Source: Amphiura filiformis (Eukaryota; Echinodermata; Ophiuroidea; Amphilepidida; Amphiuridae). Taken from it: a stretch of 64,000 nucleotides of DNA. The notes beneath the pieces are model-generated. The model made no database searches, had not been told where the DNA came from, and saw nothing but the letters and a program-made list of their open reading frames with translations. The DNA lies in contig NC_092628.1 of the NCBI RefSeq assembly GCF_039555335.1, positions 99,839,893-99,903,892 of the forward strand, given 5' to 3'. Below are positions 1 through 12,284 of this stretch, piece after piece. The position numbers and the translations under genes were made by a program. Numbering within the stretch: position 1 is the first letter of the stretch; the number at the start of each line of letters is the position of its first letter.

Positions 1-735
1 ACACCGGACCTTTTATGTTTAAAGCAATAATTTACACATTAATAGTGAACAATTGTCGACGAATAACTTCAATTGGCTCTCATTTCACAAATTTTCGGCT
101 TTTACAAATTAAAACTTTACACAATAATAACAGTGCCAAAATGGTCCACCAAGTACTCCTCAGGAGGGCACATCCCCTCAGCTCAGACAACCCCTGCGTA
201 TGCATAAAGAAGTGAACCTTTTAAGCTTGTTTTGGACACCCGACCCAATGTTTAAAGCAATAATTTAAACTTCTCGGCAAATGACTTCAATTTTCGCAAA
301 TTTTCGGCTTTTTCAAATTAAAATTTTACACAAAAATAGTGCCAAAATAGTCCACCAAATGGCTTCAATTATGTCTTTATTTTGCAAAAGTCTCTCACTT
401 CTGAGGGTGGCACACCTGGGGGCACACCCCCTCAGACACCCCCTGCGTTTGCATAAGAAAAATAACCTTTTCGCTTCTGTTTTGGACACCCGACCCTTTA
501 TGTTTAAAGCAATAATGTACACGATAATAGTAAAAGCTTGTCGACAAATGACTTCAATTGGACCGTCATTTCGCAAATTTTCGGGTTGTTCAAATAAAAA
601 TTTTACACAATAATAATGCCAAAATGGTCCACCAAATAGCTTCAATTAGGTCTTCATTTTGCAAAAGTTTCTCACTTCTCAGGGGGCACATTCCCCTCAG
701 ACACCCCTGCGTCGCGCAAGCGCGACGTACGTCGC
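1..735. repeat. Three tandem copies of a ~245-bp repeat
   Basis: Units start near 1, 236 and 486. Each opens with ACACC(G/C)GACC, then TTTAAAGCAATAAT, then an ACTTCAATTGG-like segment and AAAATGGTCCACCAA, and closes with CACCCCCTGCG. Copies differ by substitutions and small indels, so the array is not recent. A fourth, partial and diverged copy lies near 58470-58590, so this is a dispersed repeat family that happens to be tandem here. The short ORFs inside run across unit boundaries and are not genes. Confidence 0.8.
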
Positions 736-1150
736 TCTGGCGCCGATGATTCTAAGTTTGTGCCCCCCCTTTTCAAAAATCCTGGATCCGCCACTGAATA
801 CAGTTACGAAGTTTGTTCTGCCACAAATATTTGCCAACCCGTTAAGTTTAGGTCGTTTCAATTATTATTTATCATGCATACACAGTCATGGACAAAAGTT
901 TGGAAATTTCTTATTATTTTGCATAGTATCCTGAAAAACTAGGGTATCAGAATATAGCGGTAATGGTGATGCTAAAAGGTAGGCAACACTTATTAGACAA
1001 ATTTTGTTATGTTGCTAAAATCACAAGAATTGGAAAGTTATTAAGTTATTCAATTTATCAAATTCAGGTTGATGAATAACAAAAAATGCCCGACATATAG
1101 TGAAGTGAATAGCGTAATAAAAATAGTAAAATAAAATTTTAGTCTTGTTT

Positions 1151-1629
1151 GATAAAAAAATAAGATGGCAATACTCACTGTAAGAGAGTGTTTTGAAGTT
1201 CACCAATTCCATTATTAATCGTTTTTCAGTACTATTGCTTGAATGTACAACTTTCGTATGATATGTAGAAATGGCAGTTAAACAGATGTTCATTTAGAGC
1301 TATCAAGACTTATAATGACATATTGCCCAAATTCACACATTTATACATTTGAGATAATCCTTTCACTTTACAAGATAAAAATAACCTTAAAGGGCTATTC
1401 CCAAATTGGGATTTGAACTTGCCAACTGTTTGTAACGATAAGTCACGCAAACATTTTCACGATGCTACGTTACTATAAGGGACTTTATACCTGTTATCAG
1501 CAGCGACCTCCCAGGTGTTATCAGTGGCATATTATTGTATATGTTTGTGTGGGGTCTGAATTACATGATAGAATCATTTTGTCAGTACAAAAAGATTGGT
1601 AGTGCTGTAAATCTGGCATCTCAATACGA
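1151..1629 (+). repeat. Dispersed ~480-bp repeat, copy 1
   Basis: This segment is closely similar, in the same orientation, to 8954-9459. Shared landmarks in order are AATACTCACTG, CAGTACTATTGCTTGAATGTA, TTAGAGCTATC, GATAATCCTTTCACTTTAC, TTGGGATTTGAACTT, CACGATGCTACGT, CTCCCAGGTGTTA and GTAGTGCTGTAAATCT. The two copies flank cytokine-like gene 1. No coding capacity and no terminal inverted repeats are seen. Confidence 0.8.
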
Positions 1630-2640
1630 AAGTACTTTTTTGCTCAAATTGGAGAAATACACAGTTTTCATGGCTAAAATTGCTACTAAAGTGGACTAAC
1701 CAATCTCTAACAGTAAATTTGTTATGAACAATATGGATAAAAATAGTGTAATGCCGGCAATGCATTACGAGATAAATCAATATATCGATTTTGGATTTAA
1801 GGACCTTAAAACCAATGATAACTCAATTTGGCTAAAGTGAAACTTGGTCTGGTTGTTAACATTCAACCATGTTAATGTCTATGACCCTTTTCATGGCATT
1901 TTCATAAATAGTAAGCAATTTCACGAACATTTATTTTTGTATTTGGCTGCCTCCTTCCATCAAACAAAACCCAAATCATTTTGAAATTAAGATCGCGCAA
2001 GGGGTTATTTAGATTTTCAACCTATTAGCAAATAAATAGCAATACTTACGTCACGATGAAAGAAGCAACTTTAAAACAATTAGTTTGACTCATTCCCAAC
2101 GTTTCAAAGCGATGGTGCATCAAATAACCCAAAAGTATAAATTGCTGATATTGATAAAAATAAAAGTTGTCAATTGGAGTCAAAAATGCGTCATTCTTTC
2201 GGAACTGACTGTGTAATCCCAAAGCTGGAGTCTACAACATGAAGTATATATCGACAACAAATTACTTTTCAAAACATTTATTAGAAAATATGAACACGTC
2301 AATGGTTATAATAAATGCAACTTAAAATACATAGTGAAAACAATAACTGCTGCTTTTTAATTTTACCTGAGTTTTAATTGTTACTTTTAATTATAGTCCC
2401 ATGTATTCGCAAATCATACTGAGAATGTATTATAGTACACATTATCGCTGTATGTTGCACAGAGATCCATAGATACAATAGCTATGTTAAACCTACGACA
2501 ATATTGTATAATTCCATACTACTAGCCTACAATACATCTGAGTGATAAAGATATTTTATCTGAATACTGTGCACATTTGTATTCATAAAAACACACCCAT
2601 TTACATAGCATATACATGTCAATTACCAAAAGGGCATTTT

Positions 2641-3680
2641 CGAACCAAATAAATAAAGACATACTGCTGGTTACATTTTCAAAGTCTCATTTTGATCATC
2701 TCTATGTCATCAGCCTTATAAGGTTGTGCACCATTAATAAATAGCATCAATACATTTCACAGTTACAGATTTGGTTTTAAATTGAATACTTTTCTTTGTT
2801 CTCTTTGTCATTAACCAACCAATATAAATCAGCAATAAACTTAACGTTATAGTTTGAAATAAATATAATAAATATACTGGTTAACGTTTCAGAACTCTTA
2901 TTATGTATTATCTATCATATCTAGCCTCATACATGATACAGCCTCGAAGTTTAAAAATTGTTTAAAAACAGTTGTTTGTGTTTGTGTTTGACATGGACTA
3001 CTTTTGATGCATGTTTCACATGCGACTTTGTAACAAATAGGGATGAAAATATATTACAATTTTAGATATAAATATAAAAGTACAAAACACATACATTTAC
3101 AAAGCACTTCATGCTATTTAGTGATCAAAACTCACACATTTACACAGCATTACATGTCATTTAATGACGACCAAGAGTCATACCAATGTAACATAAGTTC
3201 ATTTTGAACTGAATAAATTAGACACACTGCTGGTTACATTTTAAAACTCTCATTTTTGATCATCTCTATGTAATTTACTCTCCTATGTGATTTCAAAGTT
3301 TTATAAGATTGTGCACCTTTGATAAATATCATCAATACATTTCACACAATTACAGATTTGGTTAATTATTTAATATAAGTATAACATTACAAAGCACAAG
3401 TTCTCTTCGTCATTAACCAACCAATACAAATTGGCAATAAACTTAACGCGATAGTTTGAAATAAATATAATAAATATACTGGTTAACGTTTCAGAACTCT
3501 TATTATGTATTATCTATCATATCTAGCCTCATACATGATACAGCCTCGAAGTTTAAAAACAATTACACAATACATTTGTTTGTCTTTGACATGGACTACT
3601 TTTGATGCATGCTTCACATGAGACTTTGTAACAAATAGGGATGAAAATATATTACAATTTTAGATATAAATATAAAAATT
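2641..3680. repeat. Tandem duplication, period ~563 bp, 3' of gene 1
   Basis: The segment from about 2641 to 3080 recurs from about 3204 to 3675. Landmarks: CTGCTGGTTACATTTT at 2664 and 3227, then ACTGGTTAACGTTTCAGAAC, CCTCATACATGATACAGCC and ACATGGACTACTTTTGATGC. A third, eroded partial copy begins near 3765. The region is very AT-rich and without long ORFs. Confidence 0.8.
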
Positions 3681-3829
3681 ACAAAGCACACACATTTACA
3701 ACACAAAAAAGAAAATTGGAGCTTATCTCCAATAGATTGTAATAAATAAGATAAGTATTAATACTGGGAATGGTTACCATGGTTACGTTTCAAAACTCTT
3801 ATTTTAGATTACTCTGTAATATCAACCTC

Positions 3830-4640
3830 AAACACATCATCTAAACTTTAATCTAAACTTTGTTAATGTTTTATAAAAATATAAAAAATTAATACAAATT
3901 TTTTGGTTAAATAGAAAACTTTGCTTTATTTCACAAAGTGCACACACAACTTTGGAAAAAATAAGAATATTAATATTAACATTAGATGAAAATACATTAC
4001 CAAAACAATATACATTTTGATACTAATAAGAATATTTTAAGCTAACAGCTAACATCTCTATAGTTGAGACATTACCAAATTAGTTATGCAATTCGATTCT
4101 TATAATCACGGGAATTTATAATGGCATACACTCATGAAAGAAGTATTGTCTCATATACACATATTTTCCTGAGTAACTCTTATCTCAGTCTAAAATTATC
4201 TTTGAAGATACTTTGATTATATCATGCTTGTTTTTAAGGAATGTAATGAATTCATCTTTTGTCATCAATCTTTTCATCAATTGTTTATTACATGATTATT
4301 ATTTTATATCTACATAATAAAAGAGTTGTTTACATAAAGGCAATTTGCTTACTTGAAAACATGTGTTATTGCAAATAGGAGTTATTTCTTTCTTTAAACT
4401 CATTCATACAAAAACATTGCATTTCAAAGCTTTCTTTTTAGAAAGCATATGTTTTTCAAATCAATATGATTTATACATTTTTATTGTAAATATATTTGGC
4501 CATAAAACTGACCTACTTTTTTTGTTAAAACCTTATACCGGTTTTTGGATAAAAGAAAAATGTCACAGAAGAATTCCATAGAAACAGCTATCCATGACAA
4601 TATATATAGTTGTTCACTAATGATGTCCAACTTGGTTTGT
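3830..4640. other. AT-rich 3' flank of gene 1
   Basis: No coding exon is recognised. The minus strand carries AATAAA hexamers at 4480-4485 (about 165 nt past the gene 1 stop) and at 4284-4289. Either could serve as the polyadenylation signal. Confidence 0.4.
4480..4485 (-). terminator. Candidate poly(A) signal of gene 1
   Basis: This is a minus-strand AATAAA about 165 nt downstream of the stop codon at 4650-4652. In such AT-rich sequence the hexamer may occur by chance. Confidence 0.3.
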
Positions 4641-4649
4641 GATGACACA

Positions 4650-7600
4650 CTACAAACGTTTCACTGGCTCTGCTTCACTGTGTTTGTTCTGCAGGCGAGG
4701 GAAATCTTGAAGGCACATCGGTAAGTACAGGGTCATCTCTTGAAGAATGTAACAATCTCGTTGGTTCCGTATGGCCTCGTTCTCCTCAGGTTGAAGAACA
4801 ACTTGACTAGTTGGTAGCAGGTCTAGGGTAATATCTAGCAAGGTCATCTATAAATAAGAATAAAGGATAGTGTAAGATATTTCATAACAGGTCATATATT
4901 TTAGAATTTTATTTTGGGATATAGGTAGTTGTTTATATTTGTCTGAAATGTGAAATGTGCGAGATTTCAATACCAACCGTTCTATCACACCCCAGCTAGA
5001 CGATAAAAGTTTCATCCGCACCGTTTAATTGAACAGAAAATAACACTACTATCTGCCATTACAATAGACCATTTTAAAAAGTACATTAATTTCCCATTTT
5101 AAGATAAACACTTACCACACTCTCCTCGCGGTTTAGGACTCTCTGTTTCATCAACTGTATGGTTTCAAAATCAACGGTGAAATCCTTGGGGCTGGTAGAT
5201 AATTGTTCATCTACAATAACGTGTCCCATAGCTTCTTTATAAATGTGGATGTTTGAGTGATGGGTTTTCAGTAGTTGTTCCTCCTGCAATGGTGTAACAA
5301 TAACCATGATTAATTGTATTACAAAGGTAAATTTTACTTTAGAGAAATAAATTTCTTTAGAGCTAAGGATTTATAAAAGGTGTTTCTGAAAATAAAACAC
5401 CATGTATTTTTTTTTCAATTGCCATATCAATGTAAGCTTTCTAGTTTCTCGTACTCGTTGCACATGTATAGATTTGGTTATGCTCGTGTGTATATGAAAG
5501 AACACACTGAAAGAGTTTATAGTTAAATAATACAAAGTAACTTACTGTCATCTGAATCCTTTTCGCAAGAAAAAGCTCAGCTCTATTTGGCATACCTGGA
5601 AGATCCACATTCTGACATATAGCTCCACCATTACGATCCATTTGCTGTAATGAAGAAAAAACACAAAGTAAATATATAGAATAAAAGTGTAATACATAAT
5701 ACTTGATGCTAAAACAACTTAGTCTTACTATTGTGCATGTTACCTGTTCTTGAATATGACTTTCATTATTATTTATTATCTCCGTCGAGTTCATCGTTTT
5801 AGCACAATATTTTACTTAAATTATTTTTAAATCTTTCCTGTCAAAGTTCTGAATACTTACATATTCTTCCAGGACTTTCCCAGCGTATTTAAACAAAGCT
5901 GACGTTTCTTCTATAAGGAGTTCATATTCCATATATACTTCAGGTAATGGTGGAGGATTGGTGGTAGGTGGTACTGGGGTAGCTTCATGGCTCTTTTGCA
6001 ATCTGGGAAAGTCTACCAATGGAATTGGAAGGTACAGGTACATTTCTTGAAGTACGTACAAATCGCGGATGTTTCGTACAGCTTCATTTGGTTCAGGCTC
6101 AAACAACACTGGTTCGGTTGGTGTTGGCAGGCTTGTGAGGTTCAATTCATACATCTATGGGTCAAATGATGAAAGACAATCGTTAAGTGATTTGATCGCT
6201 CTTTTGGATGCCAAAAAACAACAATATATTTATTTAGATAGCGATGTAGATAACAGTGCACAATAAACAATATAATATTGGTGTAAATATCATGTGAATG
6301 ATGACAATTGGTAATTCTTTTTTCTAAATTTTATAAAATATTATTAGTAACAACTGTCAGAAAAGTTTTCTGTTAATTGTAAGCCACATTAATGAGGTAA
6401 AATGAAATATTGGCCGCATAACTGTCGTGTTCTATGGGGTTTTAATATGATTGAATTTGAATTTTGTTGGTGTAAAGTGTAAGTTGGGACATGTGTAAAC
6501 ATTACAAATAATTGGAAGAATTGTCGTAAAATGATTGATTAATTGAATGATTAATTGATTTGTTGATTGATAGATAAATTAATTAATTGTGTACTTACCA
6601 ACACATCCAATCTGTCAAGAGCAAACTGAGTATAGTTCATAATCTTTTGCATAACTGGGAGAAAGTTGATTGGATCTGACGAGTTTTTCTCATCAAAATA
6701 CACTTGTTGTACGGCTCCTTTGAATGCAATAAGATTTTGGCGATGAACTGAGAGTAATTCTTCTTCAGTCATGTTTAGTCTCTTCAACAAAGGTAGGTCT
6801 GATGCACGTGGAAGCCCATCCATTGGCAGTAGAGGAATTATAATATCCGAATTCCCAAATCGTGTTGCTTTCTGTGAAAATAAAACAAAATGATAAACTT
6901 GTGAAAACCACTTCACAGGCAAAAAATGACCAAAAAGGTAAGGACAAAATGTGTTTTACTTGAAATGCTTTAAGCTAATGATATTAGTCTACTTGCTAGA
7001 TACTCTAGCTGCAAGCTGAACCTTTTAGAAATTAACTGATACCAGCATTCAAAAAATAGCATTCAAACGTGTACAGATGTATGCAATGAATTTAACCAAG
7101 AGTTGGTACTTACATAATTCTCGTAGAGGCTGCTTTGTTCTGTGGAAAGCGTTTGACAGGCAAGAATCAAGAATTCGTATAGGTCATCGATGTTAGTAGG
7201 CTCAGCATCCAGGTGCTCTTTGCCGTCGTCAAAATTACCCACAGAATTGAGTGATTTGTGAAGCTGAATCTTCGGGGTAGTGAGTATGCTGGTCTTGATT
7301 TTCTGAACTTTGGTGTGTTTCGCCTTGTGTATTGGGAATGCATTGCAACTCAGCGCAAACAGACCGGTAAATAAAACTGCAAATTTAAAAAGAGAAATAA
7401 CATGTAAGTAAAACAATTCATGAACTGATATTATAATAACTTGAACTCTTAGTTTAATATTAATATTATGGTGAAAACATTAAATTATTGCAAATCCCTC
7501 ACTGTCCATTGCATTTATTTGTCACCCAACTCGCTATACATTTTAAACTTCATCATTCTCATCATCGTGAGTAAATTTCTGGTTTTGTGCATATGAAATT

Positions 7601-7746
7601 TATTTAATCTGTTTATCTGCAAACCTGATGAATCTTTTCAGTGATTTATCATTCTCATTAAATTTGTCTGAACATCCTGAGCGCAACAAAACATGAATTC
7701 AAAATTTACCTGCAGAGCAGAGTATTCTATATATTTGAACACTCAT
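4650..7746 (-). CDS. Gene 1: two-unit helical cytokine, CNTF/cardiotrophin-like
   Basis: Spliced gene, about 443 aa. Exons in transcript order: 7710-7746, 7114-7376, 6599-6871, 5861-6154, 5546-5644, 5116-5283, 4650-4847. All introns are GT-AG (216-444 bp) and most donors are GTAAGT-like. Intron 1 is phase 1 inside a signal peptide (core VLFTGLFALSCNA); all others are phase 0. Unit 1: helix A ending SSLYENY, A-B loop MDGLP, helices B/C from EEELLSVHRQN to the conserved FDE, helix D LYVLQEMYLYLP then VDFPRLQ. A Pro/Thr-rich linker leads to unit 2: helix A KYAGKVLEEY, loop DLPGMP, helices B/C from EEQLLKTHHSN through VDEQ and PKDF, helix D CYILQEMTLYLP then LQDFPRLQ. From the family I infer a secreted ligand for a gp130/Domeless-type JAK-STAT receptor. 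Unlike known IL-6-family ligands it has two bundles in one chain. The first exon is the least certain part, because an unspliced ATG at 7416 also stays open. Confidence 0.78.
5861..6154 (-). CDS. Gene 1 hinge exon: helix D of unit 1 + linker + helix A of unit 2
   Basis: 98 codons, phase 0 at both ends, acceptor CATAG before ATG and donor GTAAGTATT. It starts with MYELNLTSLP, carries the unit 1 helix D (NEAVRNIRDLYVLQEM, then YLPIPLVDFPRLQ), then a linker with TPVPPTTNPPPLPE, then the unit 2 helix A ending VLEEY. No dibasic processing site is seen in the linker, so the two units probably stay joined. The matching exon in gene 2 is 16772-17068 (99 codons). Confidence 0.78.
6599..6871 (-). CDS. 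Gene 1 fused exon: A-B loop plus helices B/C of unit 1
   Basis: 91 codons, phase 0 at both ends. In gene 2 the same part of unit 1 is split over two exons of 35 and 56 codons, whose sum is exactly 91. The fusion point falls at NMT/EEELL, which matches the MT/EEQLL and KMT/ESELL exon junctions elsewhere in the family. This is best read as a precise intron loss in gene 1 (or a gain elsewhere). Confidence 0.78.
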
Positions 7747-8953
7747 TTTAAAATTCGGCTGATATGTTATTATGTATAGAAATGTTCCACTAAAAAGAGG
7801 TTTCAAAATACGCAGAAAATGTGTTTCCTTAATGATATTCAAAGAGACACTGATTTTGGGAATGAAAAGCCAGAGGTTTTAAAGAACATCGTTGTCGCTA
7901 AAAATATATTTCGTGACACTTGCTGCGTGACTCATACGTGGGGAATCACGCAAATAGGTAGTTTGTTTAGAGAATAGTCAATATTTATTGTTTGCACAGT
8001 AGACCGCAGTTGAAATAATATGTGTGTTTATTCAACCATGTAAACATTTTTGCAATAGTAGCGGCAATTAATTATGCTATATTGATGTGTAGCAATATTT
8101 TTAAAAGGTAACGTTAATACGATGGCATCAATGATAAGACAATAAACACATAAATAAATAAGTAAATTAATTAATGTCTGCCAAACTTGTAAGTTCATTT
8201 TCTTCTTTGTAATAATGCCGTTGTGAAGTAGGTAGCCTTTCCAACTTCTGGATCGCCACGTTGTGTTGTACTTATTTCACTTTGAATACATTGCAATGGT
8301 TCGCTAGTAAAGTATTAAATTGATTTGATTCTTTCCAATATCTTTTAATGAATAAGATTCATTTTCGGAGCTTTTTAAAAATTACAACTTCAAATTCTAT
8401 ATGTACTGTACCGTTAGATTTTAGTTTAATTGTTGAAGCATTACATTTTGAGAATCTCAGTTATGTTACTGATGTTACACATGGCATTGTTTCTTGGCAT
8501 CATTATGTAATGTAACGATGATAAGACAGGTGTTACCGATTAAACATTTGGCCACCTTTGTGTAACATCACAAAATTTGCCATATTGCTGACCAAAACAA
8601 ATTTCGATTTACCAAGACAAAATTCAAATGCCAATTTAAACACCCTAAATTTAATTATACCCATTGGACGAGCATTCCAAAATAATCTTCGTTACTACTT
8701 TGGAGTTGAATAAGAGTTCATATCAAAAATGGCATTATTAAGGAGTCATGAAAAAAAATTTTAGTGTGGTTTTGCCTAGAAGTAATAAAAATAATTATTA
8801 AAAACGATATTTTCTTGCATATTGAGTATCAATGACTTGGGCAAAATTCAAATGAACCAGTAAAATCCAATAATAATTGTATACTTTTTGTAAGGCTTCT
8901 ATTATACATTTTGGGAAATGGTAAATTTGATTACTGCAAATAGTTATCGTTTA
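7747..8953. other. Upstream region of gene 1, no further exon seen
   Basis: This is AT-rich sequence 5' of the gene 1 start codon. I see no clear TATA box at the usual distance, no repeat with obvious ends and no long ORF. It should contain the gene 1 promoter if the first exon is right. Confidence 0.3.
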
Positions 8954-9459
8954 TTGATAAAAGAATAAGACGTCAATACTCACTGGTATAAAAGAGTGTT
9001 CTGAAGTTCAGCAATTCCATGATAAATCATAAATCAGTACTATTGCTTGAATGTAAAATTTTGTGTATGATGTGCAGAAATGCCAGTTGAACATGTGTTC
9101 ACTTAGAGCTATCCAATGTTATAATGACATATTGACTCTAAATTCACGAATTTATACATTTGAGATAATCCTTTCACTTTACAAGATAAAAATAAAAAGT
9201 GGGCTATTCCTAAATTGGGATTTGAACTTACCAAATGTAAAGAAGAGTGGCTACGGTTGTAACGATGTGTCACGCAGTTAGTTGTCACGATGCTACGTCA
9301 CAAACGGGGGACTTTACACCTGTTATCAATAGCGATCTCCCAGGTGTTACTAACAGGTATGAATTGTACAGATTTTTTGTTGATACTACTGTGATTTACA
9401 CAAAACCAAAGTTTACATTACAGACGAATAGGTAGTGCTGTAAATCTAGCATTTCAAAT
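8954..9459 (+). repeat. Dispersed ~480-bp repeat, copy 2
   Basis: This is the partner of 1151-1629 in direct orientation, with the same landmarks in the same order. It lies about 1.2 kb upstream of the gene 1 start codon, so the two copies bracket the gene. Confidence 0.8.
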
Positions 9460-10335
9460 AAGGTTGCGATAGTGACAAAAATATTTAGCTTCTCTGGTAA
9501 AAGAATAATTGATTAAGTGATTCGGTTATTAAATCGAATGTGTAGCTTGGTGTGTATTTTTCAATCGGTGGTTTAACGGGATTTTTTTCTGCTAATTTCT
9601 TCATGGCAATGGGATTGGTATTGATATGAATTTTAAGAAGCAAGAATTAACGCTATATTATATCCCTGTAAAATACTAAATCTAAATGTCAACCGTTTCG
9701 AATGAACGTGAGAACTGAAAATGACAATGCCAATAATAGTAAGCTTCATTCACTCCTACCTGCATGCGTTTATTCCGCAACACAAAAGAAACGCAATCTA
9801 ATGGAGTTTCAACATGGTTCTGGTTCTGCTTGAGTCGAGATCGGCAGACAACCCGTACTTCACCAAGTTCAGCGTGCGATCCCTTGTAGCACAACATAAT
9901 TATATCCTTTGTATCACCGGCCATATACGTGTTCTGTTCATATTCCACTCAATTGTAATTGCTCGAGATTTGTGCCAGCTACCCTGTAAACTAGGTATAT
10001 CCAATCCAGTATCGACACAAATAATGAAAACGATTGCATATCATGAAATGCAGCAACTAAAACAACAACCGCCTCTAATATCGAAGTGTGAATCAGAGTT
10101 GCTGACCGTAAAACTCCGTGTCATGATATTTGCATAACAAAAGTGATAACAGGTTAACGACCAAGTACGACCCACTTTTGCATGTTCAATGAAAATACAT
10201 AGTTGTAGAAAAAGTGTTAATATTGTATTCCATGAAAGAATGCATGTTGTTTTATCTTGCCCATAAAGAAGGACAAACATGTTCGTACTTAGCAGAAAAC
10301 AACATTACGTTACCAACATTTAGAATGCGTATTTC
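9460..10335. other. Intergenic, nothing recognised
   Basis: ORFs up to about 107 codons occur on both strands here. None has a recognisable domain, signal peptide or consistent splice context, and I do not regard them as genes. Confidence 0.35.
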
Positions 10336-10364
10336 TACCTCTCTCCCTCTCTCCGCCTCTCTCT

Positions 10365-10415
<51 letters not shown>

Positions 10416-10492
10416 TCTCTCTCTCCCCCCTCTCTCTCTCTCTCTCTCTCCCTAGTATTTCTCTTTCTCTCTTCATCACCTCTCCCATTGCC
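10336..10492. repeat. (CT)n microsatellite / polypyrimidine tract
   Basis: About 155 bp of nearly uninterrupted CT dinucleotides with CCT, CCCC and TCG interruptions. The Ser-Leu and Arg-Glu repeat ORFs on the two strands are translations of this tract. Confidence 0.95.
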
Positions 10493-10889
10493 TCTCTAGC
10501 ACTCTTAATCGGACTCTGTTAAGATGGCATACATTTTGTTACATAATCATTTCAAATCTATATTTAGCAAATTAAGCAGGGGTATTCAACAACAGTAATG
10601 CAAAATATTACAAGACGCTTCTGTATCCTTTTTTGCTTTCTATCTCGCTTTCTTAATTTTCCTTTCTTTATCTTTGTCTCTCGCATTTTCTGTTACTTAT
10701 GAGTTGCACTCATATTGTTATTACAGTAAGGTTGATTTTATTGATATTCTCCTTCTCGCTTTTTTCCTCGTTACTGTTTGTTCTTTTTTGTTTTCATTTC
10801 AAATTTTTCTTCAGCTTATTCTACATCTAATCTTTATTTATAATTACTATATATGCCAAAAAACTAGGTTTGGAAAAAATTAACTAATA

Positions 10890-11388
10890 GTGTGTGTTAA
10901 CTTTTGAAGATATGCCCTTTTTAAGAAATGCACCCGTTTTTCACCCTGTCTACGGGATGGGTCATGCTGTGGAGTGGCCTGCAAGATCACCAGACCTCAC
11001 ACCGCATGATTTCTTTCTTTGGCGCAAAATCCCCGGGGCAAAATCCAAAGCGACGTCTATGAGCGATGTCCACCAGCTAACCTCCAAGATCTTCCCAACC
11101 ATATTACTGTTCCATTCGCAAATATCTGGCGCACAAGGATGGTACGCAACGCAATTGATGCAATGAGAACCAGGGCTGAAAGCTTTATTCGTCAAGGAGG
11201 CAGCGAGGTAGAGGGCAGAGCAGCACAGTAAACTCACTTCAGTAGAGCACATGCCAAACCTTTCAGGGCTACCTTTCATTCGAAAGAGAGAAATGACTTA
11301 TGTTGTAAATAAAAAGAAAGCGAGAACTTGTCTAAAATAGGAAAAAAAGAGGGCGCAATGAGGGTTCTGTTTTTGCTGGGCCACCCTG
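10890..11388 (+). mobile_element. Truncated mariner-type relic
   Basis: It encodes the mariner transposase fragment VEWPARSPDLTPHDFFLW near 10967-11025, the block carrying the third catalytic Asp. It then shares an AACGCAATTGATGCAATGAG segment and AGGGCTGAAA with the better-preserved copy at 23201-24200. The right end is present (AAAAAGAGGGCGCAATGAGG, then CCACCCTG), but the left terminal repeat is missing. Stops and frameshifts make it inactive. Confidence 0.75.
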
Positions 11389-12194
11389 TGCATAACCAAA
11401 ACGTTTTCATCGTTGAAATTTGTAAGAAAGAAGATGCTTCAATCCAAGAGACCAGTTAGTAATAAATGTATACTCCAACACAACACTTATTGTTTTAATA
11501 CCATTGTGTTTGCTATGAAAAGTTGTTTCCTACGGTATATATTCTGAAAGCATTAAACGGTTTTCATGCACTTCGACTGATCATTTCTCTAGAAAAATCC
11601 CCCTCATTAAGTATTTTAAAAATATTGACCACATTAAAATCGACCTGTTGCATGAAAGTCGTACAAAACGACGTTTCTCATTTCACCAATCACATTCACA
11701 AGGCGACTGCCATGTCATGTCACGTAATTTGCAATTATTATAATGCATATCAATGAAACGAAAATAGTATTTATTTAATTCGCTTATCGGTTTCAATTGC
11801 CAAAGTAGAGGTTTTGATATCAATGTTTTTGTTTATTTCCATCATGAAGATAAGATAAACAATCATGCAATTGAAAAAATCACTGAGATATCAAGATCGA
11901 CATAAAATATCATGCGAAGAATGCTAGTGGTCGCCATTTATTACAGAGGCTCAATCATATCAATAATAAAGCGTATTCAATTGTTGAACAGCTATTGTTA
12001 ACATTATTTGTAACGCTGGGTGTTAGTCGTTTTATTCCATAAGAATAAGTTAGTGTTAAGCTCCAAATCAATTTTAATGCGTTAGTGTACAATATGCACA
12101 CACTAAATTTAAGTATTGCAACATCTTTAAAATAGAAGTTTTCTGTTCAAATTGAGTAAACACCCAATCAGCTATCAATTCTACATTACGTAAC

Positions 12195-12265
12195 ATATGT
12201 CAAGATTCTTCTGACGAAACAGTTAATACTAACCTAGTCACAATTGTTGTTCAATTTGGTGGTAA
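12195..12265 (+). repeat. Isolated end copy of the 12.5-13.2 kb foldback element
   Basis: GTCAAGATTCTTCTGACGAA followed by ACAGTTAATACTA and CCTAGTCAC matches the termini of the palindromic element at 12474-13190. The hAT-like element at 12285-12468 separates the two. Confidence 0.6.
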
Positions 12266-12284
12266 AATACATTAAACTAATATA

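Noticed and set aside
5987..6266. Plus-strand ORFs opposite the gene 1 hinge exon
   Set aside because: They are antisense shadows of a well-supported minus-strand exon with both splice sites.
7377..7416. Unspliced start of gene 1 (ATG at 7416)
   Set aside because: The frame stays open through the polypyrimidine tract and would give a hydrophobic leader. A consensus acceptor (TTTGCAG) and an upstream phase-1 exon matching gene 2 make the spliced start more likely, though it is not excluded.
10214..10522. ORFs rich in Ser-Leu (plus) and Arg-Glu (minus)
   Set aside because: They are translations of the CT/GA microsatellite at 10336-10492 and have no other support.
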